Positions 8,936 through 17,746 of a stretch of 64,000 nucleotides of DNA are shown piece by piece. Origin of the DNA: Dyella subtropica (GTDB lineage Bacteria > Pseudomonadota > Gammaproteobacteria > Xanthomonadales > Rhodanobacteraceae); NCBI RefSeq assembly GCF_026283965.1, contig NZ_JAPDPD010000022.1, positions 1-64,000 of the forward strand, read 5' to 3'. Every line of letters starts with the position of its first letter. Position 1 is the first letter of the stretch. The position numbers and the translations under genes are program-made. Under the pieces are notes generated by a model. It did not search any database. It had not been told where the DNA came from and worked only from the letters and a program-made list of their open reading frames with translations.

Positions 8936-9664
8936 TTACCCTTCCCGGCGTTCCGTATAGCCTTCAACATGAACTCCCAAAACGCACCCTGCGATTTCAG
9001 CCCCGTACTCGAGAAATGTAGTGACGCGCGGAAATTTTCTATTTGGCAATGAAAACACTTGCTCGGGAGGAGATAGCAATAGAGCTCCTCTGTCAACGAA
9101 GCCGATATCTAATAGATCACGCCTGGCATTTTCCGGCGTAATGCAATCGGATGCCAAAATATCAAAATCAAAAATAGAATAATAACCGGGTCTGTAGTAA
9201 CCGCGCGTAAGTCTCCACACTGGCATCTTCGATCTTGGGAGATCAGGAGAACCGCCAAACTCGTCCAGTCGGACGTGGTATTTCCCTGATTGCGTTCCTT
9301 CAGCGGTGTAGATATCGACCCCATCGAACGCCGATTGCTCATTCAATTTGACGCCAGTGATTTTCTGGAGGCGGTCCGCCGACACGTACCCTCCCTCTTC
9401 GCGCAAAAGTGGCAAAAGACGCTTCCAAAAGACATTCATCGATAGAGGGGGCACTGATGCATCCATCTTCGCCTCTGTTGCCGCACCCGGCATTTCATAT
9501 CTCGCCTGATGAACGGGCGATCGTCCAGCCACTGGCGCGCAACCCGTGCCTAACGTCATGAATCCGAGCATGAGGAACACCCACTTACACGCATGCTCAG
9601 GTGATCTAATTTTCGACGCTACTAGTGACCTTGCCGACTGACGCACTTTGGAGTTGAAGTTCAT
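8936..9664 (-). CDS. predicted lipoprotein, divergent member of the local exported-protein family
   Basis: 242 residues; the ATG has GGAGAA 7 bp upstream. A long basic N-region precedes the hydrophobic WVFLMLGFMTLGTGC, whose end is a lipobox. The mature part has VFWKRLLPLL, a predicted helix ending in RLQKITG, then Cys-ITPENARRDLLDIGF and a final Cys, the same order of blocks as the paralogue array. It is the first small gene after the secretion genes, 70 bp beyond the HlyD stop. Function unknown; a partner or immunity role is inference. Confidence 0.65.
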   Translation of the reverse strand: MNFNSKVRQSARSLVASKIRSPEHACKWVFLMLGFMTLGTGCAPVAGRSPVHQARYEMPGAATEAKMDASVPPLSMNVFWKRLLPLLREEGGYVSADRLQKITGVKLNEQSAFDGVDIYTAEGTQSGKYHVRLDEFGGSPDLPRSKMPVWRLTRGYYRPGYYSIFDFDILASDCITPENARRDLLDIGFVDRGALLLSPPEQVFSLPNRKFPRVTTFLEYGAEIAGCVLGVHVEGYTERREG

Positions 9665-9734
9665 AGATGTTCTCCGGCGAATTGAGTTGGACGACTTCTG
9701 GTTGCGCTGGATACGCCACTACCCGCTACAGATG

Positions 9735-11171
9735 TCATCGCTCATGCAAACTCTCCCGTGCGTGCTGGATCAACGGACTCAGCAGATAGCTGATAATCCG
9801 CCTTCGCCCGGTCTTGATCTCCGCCGTCACCGTCATCCCCGGCGTCAAGTGAATCTCCTTGCCCTCAATCAGCATGCTGTCCGTCGGCAGGGCGATCTGC
9901 GCGGCAAACACCCATTTCCTCTTGTCCGCTTCATCTGGCCTGGCGTCGTTGGAGACCTGCACCACCGTGCCGTGCAGCACGCCGTAGCGTGTGTACGGAA
10001 ACGCCTCGACCTTCACTTCCGCCGGCTGTCCGGCATGGATGAAGCCAATGTCCTGGTTGTCGATCGTCGCCTCGACCAGCAGTTGATGGCTAAGCGGCAC
10101 CACCGTCATGATCGCCTGGGCTGGACTGACCACGCCGCCAATCGTGTGCACGGCGAGGTGCTGCACGGTGCCGTCCACCGGCGCGATGAGATGCATCAGC
10201 CGGCTATGGGCTTTCGCCTTGGCGAGCTCGCTGCCCGACGCTACCGCCTTGGTTTCATCGTCCTGGATTTTCTCCAGCCAGGTGCGCCGGGTTTGCGCGA
10301 TATAGGCATCGCGCTTGCGCTGAGCCGCGTCGAGCGCCGCCTGGGTTTCGACACGCTTGGCACGCTGTGCGGCCAGGTCCTGTTTCATCTGGATCACGGC
10401 CTGCTTTTCGCCGTAGTACTGGTGCAGTCCCACATACCCTTTCTCGGCGAGTTTGGCGTAGTCCTGTTCCTTGGTTTGCTCGATGGGCAGCGTAGCTTCC
10501 AGCTTGCTGATTTCCGCCTCGGCGCCGTGCAGGCTGGCGGCAGCCTGGGCGACTTCCGCCTCCAGCTCCCGCACATTGCTGAGGTAGTCTGCGTATTCGC
10601 CGGCCAACACATGGCGCTGCGCCGTTAATTCGGCGGCCTCCGCGCCACTGGAGGCTTGCAAGCTGGGGGCGCGCTGATGATCGATGGCTTCCAGCAGGGC
10701 GCGGCCACGCGCGGCTTCGTTGCGAGCGGATGCCAGTGTGGAGCTGGCCTGTTCGGCATGGCTTTGCGCATCGGTGGCGTCCAGGTCGATCATAGGGTCG
10801 CCTTGCTTGACCTGCTGACCATCGACGACATGGATGGCAGTGACGACCCCAGTGTCCTGCGACTGGATCGTCTTGACGTCTCCGTTGGGGGCGATTTGGC
10901 CCTGCGCCGTGGCCATGACATCCACCTTACCCAGGCTGGCCCAAGCCACAGCCACGATAAGCAAGCCCACAATCATCGCCATGGCCCAACGCGGGGCCGG
11001 ATGGATCGGGGTGTCGCACAGCGCCAGCGCGGCGGGTTGGAATTCGGTTTCGTGCCGCCGTCGTGTCGGCGCATCGAGGCTGGCGCGCAGCCCCCAGGCT
11101 GCACGGAATGCTTGCGCGTAACGGCCGCACAGCTCGCGAAACGCCAGCCATCGCATGGTGGGAGTACTCAT
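9735..11171 (-). CDS. type I secretion periplasmic adaptor, HlyD family
   Basis: 478 residues. A cytoplasmic N-terminus of about 60 residues is followed by one membrane segment (about 63-80, MAMIVGLLIVAVAWASLG). Next come a first half-lipoyl segment with GQIAPNGDVKTIQSQDTGVV, a long coiled-coil hairpin (about 150-300) and a second lipoyl half with APVDGTVQHLAV. The C-terminal beta-barrel domain ends in the TPGMTVTAEIKTGRRRIISYLLSP pattern typical of HlyD adaptors. It joins the inner-membrane ABC exporter to a TolC-like channel, which is not encoded in this window. Its start overlaps the transporter stop by 4 bp (ATGA), so the two are translationally coupled. Confidence 0.93.
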   Translation of the reverse strand: MSTPTMRWLAFRELCGRYAQAFRAAWGLRASLDAPTRRRHETEFQPAALALCDTPIHPAPRWAMAMIVGLLIVAVAWASLGKVDVMATAQGQIAPNGDVKTIQSQDTGVVTAIHVVDGQQVKQGDPMIDLDATDAQSHAEQASSTLASARNEAARGRALLEAIDHQRAPSLQASSGAEAAELTAQRHVLAGEYADYLSNVRELEAEVAQAAASLHGAEAEISKLEATLPIEQTKEQDYAKLAEKGYVGLHQYYGEKQAVIQMKQDLAAQRAKRVETQAALDAAQRKRDAYIAQTRRTWLEKIQDDETKAVASGSELAKAKAHSRLMHLIAPVDGTVQHLAVHTIGGVVSPAQAIMTVVPLSHQLLVEATIDNQDIGFIHAGQPAEVKVEAFPYTRYGVLHGTVVQVSNDARPDEADKRKWVFAAQIALPTDSMLIEGKEIHLTPGMTVTAEIKTGRRRIISYLLSPLIQHARESLHER

Positions 11172-13363
11172 GCCAGTTGCAGCTCGTGCAGTCGTGCGTA
11201 ATGGCCGGCCTGGATTTGCAGCAGCTCGGCATGGCTACCTTGTTCGACGATGTGTCCGCGCTCCATCACGATGATGCGGTCGGCATCGCGCACGGCCGAC
11301 AAGCGGTGCGCGATGATGATCACCGTGCGGTCCTGGCAGATCGCGCGCATATTGGCCTGGATGATGCGTTCGGACTCGTAGTCGAGCGCGCTTGTGGCTT
11401 CGTCGAAGATCAGGATGCGGGGGTTGTTCATCAGCGCCCGTGCGATCGCGATGCGCTGGCGCTGGCCGCCGGAGAGCGTGGCGCCGTGCTCGCCGACCAC
11501 GGTGTCGTAGCCTTCGGGCAGTTCCAGGACAAAGTCGTGTGCGCCTGCCAGCTTGGCCGCGGCGATCACGGCGTCGAGCGGGGCACCGGGATCGGTGAGT
11601 GCGATGTTTTCGCGCAAGCTGCGATTGAACAGGAGGTTCTCCTGCAGCACGACGCCGATCTGGCGACGCAGCGAAGACACGTCCACCATCGCCAGATCCA
11701 TGCCGTCGATCAGCACACGCCCGCGCTCGGGCACGTAGAGGCGCTGGATAAGCTTGGCGAGCGTACTTTTGCCTGAGCCCGAGCGGCCCACGATGCCGAT
11801 CACTTCACCAGGGCGCACCGCCAGGCTCAGGCCATGCAGCACCTCCGGGGTGTCCGGCCGGTAGCGGAAGCTCACCGCATCGAGTTCGATCCGCCCTTCC
11901 AGGCGCGGCATGCTGCTGCGGCTGCCATTACTCGCCTCACTCGGGGCATTGAGGATGTCACCCAGCCGCTGCATGGATAGGCCCGTCTGCTGGAAGTCGG
12001 TCCACAGTTGGGCGATGCGCATGATCGGCTGCGCTACCCGGCTGGCGAGCATATTGAAGGCGATCAGCTGGCCTATCGTCATGCTGCCGTTGATCACCAG
12101 GCGCGCCCCGACCCAGATCGTTACGACCGTGACCAGCTTGCCGATGTAATTGACGCCTTCGCGCGCCACGGTGCCCAGCGCCGCGGTGCGAAAGCCCGCC
12201 TCGACATAGCCGGCCAGCTGATTGTCCCAGCGCCGGTTGGTCTGCGGTTCCACCGCCATCGCCTTGACGGTGTCGATACCGTTGATGGTCTCGACCAGGA
12301 ACGCCTGGTTTTCGGCGCCCCGATTGAACTTCTCGCGCAGCCTGGCCCGCAACGCCGGCGTCAGCGTGAAGGACAGGAACGCATACAGCGGCAGCGAGGC
12401 GACCACCGCCAGGGTCAGCCAGCCGCTGTAGCACAGCATCACGGCGATAAATACGAAGGAAAAGAGCACGTCCATCACCAAGGTGATGGCATTTCCAGTC
12501 AGGAAGTTGCGGATGTTCTCGAGTTCGCGGATACGCGCAACGGAGTCGCCTACCCGCCGCGCCTGGAAATACGCCAAGGGCAGCGACAGCAGGTGCCGAA
12601 ACAGCCGGGCACCGAGCTCGACGTCGATACGACTGGTGGTATGGGCGAATACGTAGGTCCGTAAGCCGCTAAGTATCGACTCGAAGGTAAGGCACAGCAG
12701 CAAGCCGACGGCGATCACATCCAGGGTGGTCAGCCCCCGGTGCACCAGCACCTTGTCCATCACCACTTGGAAGAACAGCGGCGTGATCAGTCCCAGCAGC
12801 TGCAAGAAAAACGAGACCAGCAAGATCTCGCCCAGCAGCTTGCGGTACTTCACCACCGCCGGAATGAACCAGCTGAAGTCGAAGCGGGAGAGTTCGCCCG
12901 TGAGCGACGCCCGCGATGTGAAGAGCAAGACTTCGCCCGACCCACGGGCTTCGACTTCCGCCAGGGAAAGTATTTCCGGCGCAGCGCGTCGAGGGTCTTG
13001 AATTAGGACCTTCTGATCATTCGCTCGGGCAATGACGTAGAAGCTGCCGTCGCGATCCATGGCGAGTGCCGGTAGGGCGAGGTAGCTCAACCGATCCGCC
13101 GCCGATTGCACCGCCTTGGCTTTGAGTCCGAGCTTCTTGGCTGCTAGGAGAACAAGATCGCGACCGAACGGTCGGCCTGGCTCCTGAAATTCATGGGCGA
13201 GCTGTGCTGCGTCGGCAGCGATGCCATGAAATCGCGCAATGAGCACCAGGCCCGCCAATCCGGTGTCGAATGCCGTGTTGGCCTGTTCCTGTGGCTCGCT
13301 GGCCACGGCACCCACGTCATTCTCGGCACGCGATCCTTTTGACGCGACACTTCCTTGGTGCAC
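11168..13363 (-). CDS. type I secretion ABC transporter with a Cys-less C39-like domain (HlyB type)
   Basis: 731 residues, GTG start. An N-terminal peptidase-C39-like domain (about 33-155) lacks the catalytic Cys: the region where it belongs reads DTGLAGLVLIARFHG. That is typical of HlyB-like exporters, which bind but do not cleave their substrates. Membrane segments lie between about 165 and 450. The nucleotide-binding domain has Walker A GRSGSGKST (526-534), signature LSGGQ (630-634), Walker B ILIFDEATSALD (650-661) and an AHRLS H-loop. It should export an unprocessed protein with a C-terminal signal. The large repeat protein downstream is the obvious candidate, though this is inferred from proximity and strand. 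Confidence 0.93.
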   Translation of the reverse strand: MHQGSVASKGSRAENDVGAVASEPQEQANTAFDTGLAGLVLIARFHGIAADAAQLAHEFQEPGRPFGRDLVLLAAKKLGLKAKAVQSAADRLSYLALPALAMDRDGSFYVIARANDQKVLIQDPRRAAPEILSLAEVEARGSGEVLLFTSRASLTGELSRFDFSWFIPAVVKYRKLLGEILLVSFFLQLLGLITPLFFQVVMDKVLVHRGLTTLDVIAVGLLLCLTFESILSGLRTYVFAHTTSRIDVELGARLFRHLLSLPLAYFQARRVGDSVARIRELENIRNFLTGNAITLVMDVLFSFVFIAVMLCYSGWLTLAVVASLPLYAFLSFTLTPALRARLREKFNRGAENQAFLVETINGIDTVKAMAVEPQTNRRWDNQLAGYVEAGFRTAALGTVAREGVNYIGKLVTVVTIWVGARLVINGSMTIGQLIAFNMLASRVAQPIMRIAQLWTDFQQTGLSMQRLGDILNAPSEASNGSRSSMPRLEGRIELDAVSFRYRPDTPEVLHGLSLAVRPGEVIGIVGRSGSGKSTLAKLIQRLYVPERGRVLIDGMDLAMVDVSSLRRQIGVVLQENLLFNRSLRENIALTDPGAPLDAVIAAAKLAGAHDFVLELPEGYDTVVGEHGATLSGGQRQRIAIARALMNNPRILIFDEATSALDYESERIIQANMRAICQDRTVIIIAHRLSAVRDADRIIVMERGHIVEQGSHAELLQIQAGHYARLHELQLA

Positions 13364-13665
13364 TCCACAAATCCGTTCTGAATTCCCCGGTGGTCATAAT
13401 CGAACATGGCGTTCTATGACGTCAATCGCAAATTTCCACACTTCTAGGAAGCGCCATGGCGTGCTCCAACCAAACATCCTGGAAGATCAGCAACCCCCTC
13501 CTCTAACGCATCGTTGTCACCCTTGGCTTAGCCACTGGAGTTTAAAGCGGGTTTCGATTTTGGTCATAGCGAGCACCCACTCCTCACCTCCGTTCTGCCC
13601 CCCGTGGACAAATGGGTAACCGGGGGTGAGGAGGCAGAGGGCGAAGACCTTGAAAGGGATGGCTC
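13364..13665. other. intergenic region with REP-like hairpin
   Basis: About 300 bp without a credible gene. Around 13575-13640 lies a repeat-family hairpin (CCCCCCGTG ... CCGGGGG, flanked by CTCCTCACC and GGTGAGGAGG), a relative of the element near 61470-61510. Positions 13646-13669 repeat 361-384 in inverted orientation, just beyond the end of the kinase gene. The promoter of the ABC transporter should lie within 13364-13560, but no clear boxes are seen. Confidence 0.5.
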
Positions 13666-14712
13666 TTAGTCGAGAAGCTGCCGCAGTGCGTCGACCGAGG
13701 CCCGTGGGTGGCGCCCGCGGCGCAATTGGTGAACGCCCAACTGCATCAGCTGCCGCTCGAAGCCATGCCAGCCGGGCTGCCCGGCTGCATACCGCTGGTC
13801 GGCAGAGAGCCGTGCAGCGATTTCATCCCTGGGGATAGGGCTCAGCAAGACGTCCGGATCGTCAGCGGGTTGGCTGGAAACGAATACCGCGCCGGCCAAC
13901 TCCAGTGGCACCGCCGCGAGCCGGCCATGACCCTGCCGCAGATCGGCTTCGAATTTCTCGACACCACTGCGACGGCGAATCACCGGGGCCTGCGTGATCC
14001 ACTGCCGGGCCGCATCGTCATCGATGAAACGCAGCGCATCGACCTGCACGTGCAAGTAATTGGCGACGCCGGTGGCGAGCAGATTCTCTGGCTGCACGAA
14101 GATCGCGTCTTCGGCGAGAAAGTCCAGGCCCTGCAGCAGGCTGTGCAAGGCCAATGTCGATTTGCCCGAGCCGCTGGCCCCCAGCAACAGGATGCCGCGC
14201 CCATGCCGGCCGACGCAGGCGCCATGCAGCGGGACCAAACCAAGTCCGCGCGTCGCCAGAGTGAAGACGGCGAATTCGATGAGCTCATAGCGCAGATGGT
14301 AGGGGCGACTGAGCATGTCTTCGGAGGCCACCACCAAAGCCCGGTGCTGCTCAGGCGCGAGGACAGCGTAGTTCGATGCGTCCATGACGCCGGTGAGCAA
14401 ACCGGCCCCCGATTGTTGTATGACGGGCGGCGGCTCGACACCGCCCAGCGAAGCCTGGCGCGGCAACAAACGCAGCTCGATGCGGAACTCCGGCGTGGTC
14501 AGCGGTAGATGGTGCTGCGGCAAGCCGCCATAGGCGACCTCTACCAGATGCAGGAGCGCCTGGCTGGTGCTCTCGAATCGGAACGGTCCGCCCAATATCT
14601 GCTTGCACACCGAGAAGCGGCGACCCGGTCGCTCGCAAAAGGGGTCGGCATCGGCGTCTCCACGCCACGGCGGGGAGTCAAGACCATCATCGTCGTTCAA
14701 TAGTTCAGCCAC
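13666..14712 (-). CDS. HPr kinase/phosphorylase-like protein (HprK-related)
   Basis: 348 residues, GTG start. The C-terminal half matches the HprK fold: HGACVGRHGRGILLLG leads into Walker A GASGSGKST (178-186), then an acidic pair in LAEDAIF (about 199-205), the place where HprK has catalytic acidic residues. The N-terminal half has no recognisable domain. No HPr (PtsH) is nearby. Stand-alone HprK-like proteins occur beside PF14907 nucleotidyltransferases in exopolysaccharide and RiPP loci, and one phosphorylates a lasso peptide precursor in the paeninodin-type systems. Here it diverges from a radical SAM/nucleotidyltransferase set. The substrate is unknown. Confidence 0.8.
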   Translation of the reverse strand: MAELLNDDDGLDSPPWRGDADADPFCERPGRRFSVCKQILGGPFRFESTSQALLHLVEVAYGGLPQHHLPLTTPEFRIELRLLPRQASLGGVEPPPVIQQSGAGLLTGVMDASNYAVLAPEQHRALVVASEDMLSRPYHLRYELIEFAVFTLATRGLGLVPLHGACVGRHGRGILLLGASGSGKSTLALHSLLQGLDFLAEDAIFVQPENLLATGVANYLHVQVDALRFIDDDAARQWITQAPVIRRRSGVEKFEADLRQGHGRLAAVPLELAGAVFVSSQPADDPDVLLSPIPRDEIAARLSADQRYAAGQPGWHGFERQLMQLGVHQLRRGRHPRASVDALRQLLD

Positions 14713-14849
14713 GCACTAATCCACATAGATCGTGTGGTAAGTGCGACTTCTTCGGGAAAAGGTTGTGCCTGGACTTGTTCAGAGCGTCCCTAGCGCAAGC
14801 CGCCTGAGGGATCCGTCAAGAAGCTGCCACTGCACGTCGCCGGACATCC

Positions 14850-14981
14850 GTGGAAGGTGACCCAAATAACGATGTCCCAATATTTTTACTACGAGACGCA
14901 ACCGAAGAGCCACGCGGAGGCACTTACGTCCAGATATCACGCTCATGCGCTACTTCGGCATATCTCCACGGCTACGATTGA
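14850..14981 (+). CDS. possible 43-residue precursor-like peptide (speculative)
   Basis: GTG-initiated frame ending 12 bp before the radical SAM gene. Its stop overlaps the GAGG that could serve as that gene's ribosome site. The product starts acidic (MEGDPNNDVPIFLLRDATEE), then PRGG, then a short tail with one Cys, two Ser-Ala/Thr-Ser pairs and three Tyr, ending HGYD. This leader/GG/core look and position resemble a RiPP precursor. Against it: no Shine-Dalgarno precedes the GTG, third-position GC is low, and a 55-codon ATG frame also exists on the opposite strand (14779-14946). The rest of 14713-14993 must hold the divergent promoters, which I cannot resolve. Confidence 0.25.
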   Translation: MEGDPNNDVPIFLLRDATEEPRGGTYVQISRSCATSAYLHGYD

Positions 14982-14993
14982 GGCCTCTTCGAG

Positions 14994-16487
14994 ATGCTAA
15001 GGATTCTGGCCGGTCACTCTTATTTCTTGAGGTACGACCGGAAACAGTGGGAGCGCGGCAAACCTTATCCCCCGCTCGCTACGATCCAGATCGCCGCACT
15101 CCTGAGGCAGATGGGACATGAGGTCGCATTGTTCGACGCGATGCTGGCCGAAGGCGTTGAGGACTACGCAGTATCACTGCGAGCCGCACGGCCGGATGTG
15201 GTGGTCATCTACGAGGACAACTTCAATTTCCTGACCAAGATGTGCCTCAGCCGCATGCGCGAGGCGGCCTGCCAGATGATCGCCGAAGCGCGCGCCCAGG
15301 GCGCCCGAGTGATCGTTGCGGGCTCCGATGCTTCCGACCATCCGGATGCCTTTCTCGCGGCGGGCGCGCATGCCGTGCTGGTCGGCGAAGGTATTGCGGC
15401 CCTGGTCGAATTGATCGAGCGCCAGGACCGGGATTCGAGTCTCGACACCCTGGACTGGACAGCCGGCATCCCCGGCGTCGCCACGCGGCTGTCGAGCGGA
15501 CAGACGCACACAACGCACATCGGTGCGATGCCGCCGGATCCGCGCCTGATCGACCGCCCTGCCTGGGATCTGGTCGACATCGAACGCTATCGTGCGATGT
15601 GGCGCGAACGGCACGGTTATTTCAGTCTCAACATGGCGGCGTCGCGAGGCTGCCCGTTCCGCTGCAACTGGTGCGCCAAGCCGATCTGGGGAAACCACTA
15701 CAAGCAGCGCAGTGCCCAGGATGTGGCCGCGGAGATGACGTATCTGAAACAGACGTTCAAGCCCGATCACATCTGGCTTGCGGATGACATCTTCGGCTTC
15801 CACGCCGATTGGGTGGCGGAGTTCGGTGCGCACCTTCGCGCTGCCGACGGGCCGATCCCGTTCACTATCCAGACGCGCGCCGACCTGATCAGCGAACGCA
15901 TGGCCGCCGCGCTTGAGCAGGCCGGCTGCGCCGAGGCGTGGATCGGTGCTGAGAGCGGCAGCCAGCGCGTGCTCGATGCGATGACCAAGGGCACGAAAGT
16001 CGAGGACCTGATTGCAGCCCGCGCACGACTGGGTGGGCACGGCATCCGCGTAGGTTTCTTCATCCAGCTGGGCTATCTGGGCGAGCAACTGGCCGACCTG
16101 CTGGCAACTCGCGAGCTGGTGGCGCAGGCGGCTCCGGATGACATCGGCGTCAGTGTTTCCTACCCGCTGCCGGGCACCAAATTCTACGAGCAGGTTGAGG
16201 CCCAGCTTGGTTCAAAAACGCATTGGCAGGACAGCGGCGATCTGGCCATGATGTTCAGCGGCGCCTACGACTCGGATTTTTATCGCAGCGTGCGCGACCT
16301 GCTGCACGAACAGGTCACCCTCCAGCAATCGAAGGCCATCGAACCGCCGGAGCATCATCGCCAAGCCAGCGTCGCTCTCGATGCACGATGGGATGCGCTG
16401 ATCGCGAGTGAGCAGGCACACCGAACCAAAGACGCAACGACGTCACCGCTCCCGGCAGCGCGACGCATAGCCCTGCATCTGCTCTAG
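14994..16487 (+). CDS. B12-binding-domain radical SAM enzyme
   Basis: 497 residues. The N-terminal 150 residues have the Rossmann-like pattern of a cobalamin-binding domain (PPLATIQIAALLRQMGHEV, later RVIVAGSDASDHPDAFLAAGAHAVLVGEG) as in BchE-type enzymes. The radical SAM cluster motif is Cys220-x3-Cys224-x2-Cys227 (GCPFRCNWC). AESGSQRVLDAMTKGT follows, typical of this class. Such enzymes methylate or rearrange unactivated carbons. It heads a plus-strand group with a nucleotidyltransferase-like gene, a methyltransferase and a flavin-reductase-like gene. Substrate unknown. Confidence 0.88.
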   Translation: MLRILAGHSYFLRYDRKQWERGKPYPPLATIQIAALLRQMGHEVALFDAMLAEGVEDYAVSLRAARPDVVVIYEDNFNFLTKMCLSRMREAACQMIAEARAQGARVIVAGSDASDHPDAFLAAGAHAVLVGEGIAALVELIERQDRDSSLDTLDWTAGIPGVATRLSSGQTHTTHIGAMPPDPRLIDRPAWDLVDIERYRAMWRERHGYFSLNMAASRGCPFRCNWCAKPIWGNHYKQRSAQDVAAEMTYLKQTFKPDHIWLADDIFGFHADWVAEFGAHLRAADGPIPFTIQTRADLISERMAAALEQAGCAEAWIGAESGSQRVLDAMTKGTKVEDLIAARARLGGHGIRVGFFIQLGYLGEQLADLLATRELVAQAAPDDIGVSVSYPLPGTKFYEQVEAQLGSKTHWQDSGDLAMMFSGAYDSDFYRSVRDLLHEQVTLQQSKAIEPPEHHRQASVALDARWDALIASEQAHRTKDATTSPLPAARRIALHLL

Positions 16488-16494
16488 CTCCTCG

Positions 16495-17718
16495 ATGCTG
16501 CCACCACTCAAAATCGTCAAGCACGGCTTACGCCTCACTACCGAAACGCTTGCCTTGGAACTGGCGAAATCGCAGCCGGGCGGCACAACGCCCGCGTGGA
16601 ACGAGCTTGAATGGCAGCTCGCATCGGCTGCCGCCGCCGCGCATGGTGTATCGCCATTGCTTTGCAAATTTTCCTCGTGGCAAAACCCGCAGTGGAGGGT
16701 GTTCCTCGCCAGTCAGCGCGAGCACGTCGAGCATCGCCATCGACGCATCGTGGCTCTGCTGAATCGCATCGACATCGACGCCCGCGCCGCTGGACTAACC
16801 ATCGTTCCTCTGAAGGGTTCGGCGCTGCACGCGCTGGGACTCTACACGCCGGGCGACCGGCCGATGGCCGACATCGACCTGCTGGTTCGCGAGAACGATG
16901 CCGAGCCCACGATCAAGCTGCTGCTGGACCTCGGCTACGTGGAGTCATTCGCCTCGTGGAAGCACCGGGTATTCAAGCCAGCAGAAGGCTCACCCGTTGC
17001 AGGCTTGGGTGAGCACCGCGACACACCGGTCAATATCGAACTGCACACCCGCATCCAGGAGCGGCTACCGGTCTCCGCCATCGATATCACCGAACGAATC
17101 TATCCGCGAGAGCCGCGGCCAGGTTTGAATGACTACCCGTCTATCGGCGCCTTGATGAGCCACCTGCTGCTGCACGCGGCAGGCAACCTCTGCAACCGCA
17201 GCCTGCGCCTGCTGCACTTGAACGACATCTCGCTGCTGGCGACACGCATGGTGGCGAGCGACTGGAACGTATTGTGGGACGAGCATGCCGCCGACGCCCC
17301 CTGGTGGGCGCTGCCGCCGCTGCACCTGGTTGCGCGCTACTACAAGAATGCCGTACCCGAAGCCGTGTTAGCCCGGCTCGAGCGTGACTGCCCTCCCCTG
17401 CTGCGGACGATCTCGCGCCATCAAACCCTGACGCAGGTTTCGTGCTCCGAATTGTGGCTACACGCGCTCTCCGGCATCGAATGGTCCCGCTCCGTGCGCG
17501 AAGTCGGGCGCTACATCAAGAATCGTGTCAGGCCGTCGGGAGAAGCCATCAAGGAACGTGCCGACATGGTACGCACGCAGCTATGGCTACAGGGTCAAAG
17601 CTGGGTCACGTCGAACCATAGCCGACGCATGCTGACCTGGCTCACCCGGCCGGTGCCGCGGATGGACACCTTGTATGTGGTACGCGCAGCGTTGGAATCT
17701 CTCGTTCCAACGAAATAG
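16495..17718 (+). CDS. nucleotidyltransferase family protein (PF14907-like)
   Basis: 407 residues. The core TIVPLKGSALHALGLYTPGDRPMADIDLLV (about 102-131) is the hallmark of this nucleotidyltransferase family: a conserved Lys-Gly, an Arg-x-Met, and the metal-binding pair Asp126/Asp128. The rest is helical. The family is often found with HprK-like kinases and PqqD-like proteins in exopolysaccharide or modified-peptide clusters, matching the kinase just upstream. It begins 7 bp after the radical SAM stop, so co-transcription is likely. Reaction and target unknown. Confidence 0.82.
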   Translation: MLPPLKIVKHGLRLTTETLALELAKSQPGGTTPAWNELEWQLASAAAAAHGVSPLLCKFSSWQNPQWRVFLASQREHVEHRHRRIVALLNRIDIDARAAGLTIVPLKGSALHALGLYTPGDRPMADIDLLVRENDAEPTIKLLLDLGYVESFASWKHRVFKPAEGSPVAGLGEHRDTPVNIELHTRIQERLPVSAIDITERIYPREPRPGLNDYPSIGALMSHLLLHAAGNLCNRSLRLLHLNDISLLATRMVASDWNVLWDEHAADAPWWALPPLHLVARYYKNAVPEAVLARLERDCPPLLRTISRHQTLTQVSCSELWLHALSGIEWSRSVREVGRYIKNRVRPSGEAIKERADMVRTQLWLQGQSWVTSNHSRRMLTWLTRPVPRMDTLYVVRAALESLVPTK

Positions 17719-17746
17719 CCCCGGAAAATCGAACAGACGGATAGAC

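Noticed and set aside
14779-14946. 55-codon ATG frame on the minus strand upstream of the HprK-like gene.
   Set aside because: Very Arg/Leu-rich, no ribosome site, and it overlaps the competing plus-strand frame; insufficient evidence to call a gene.
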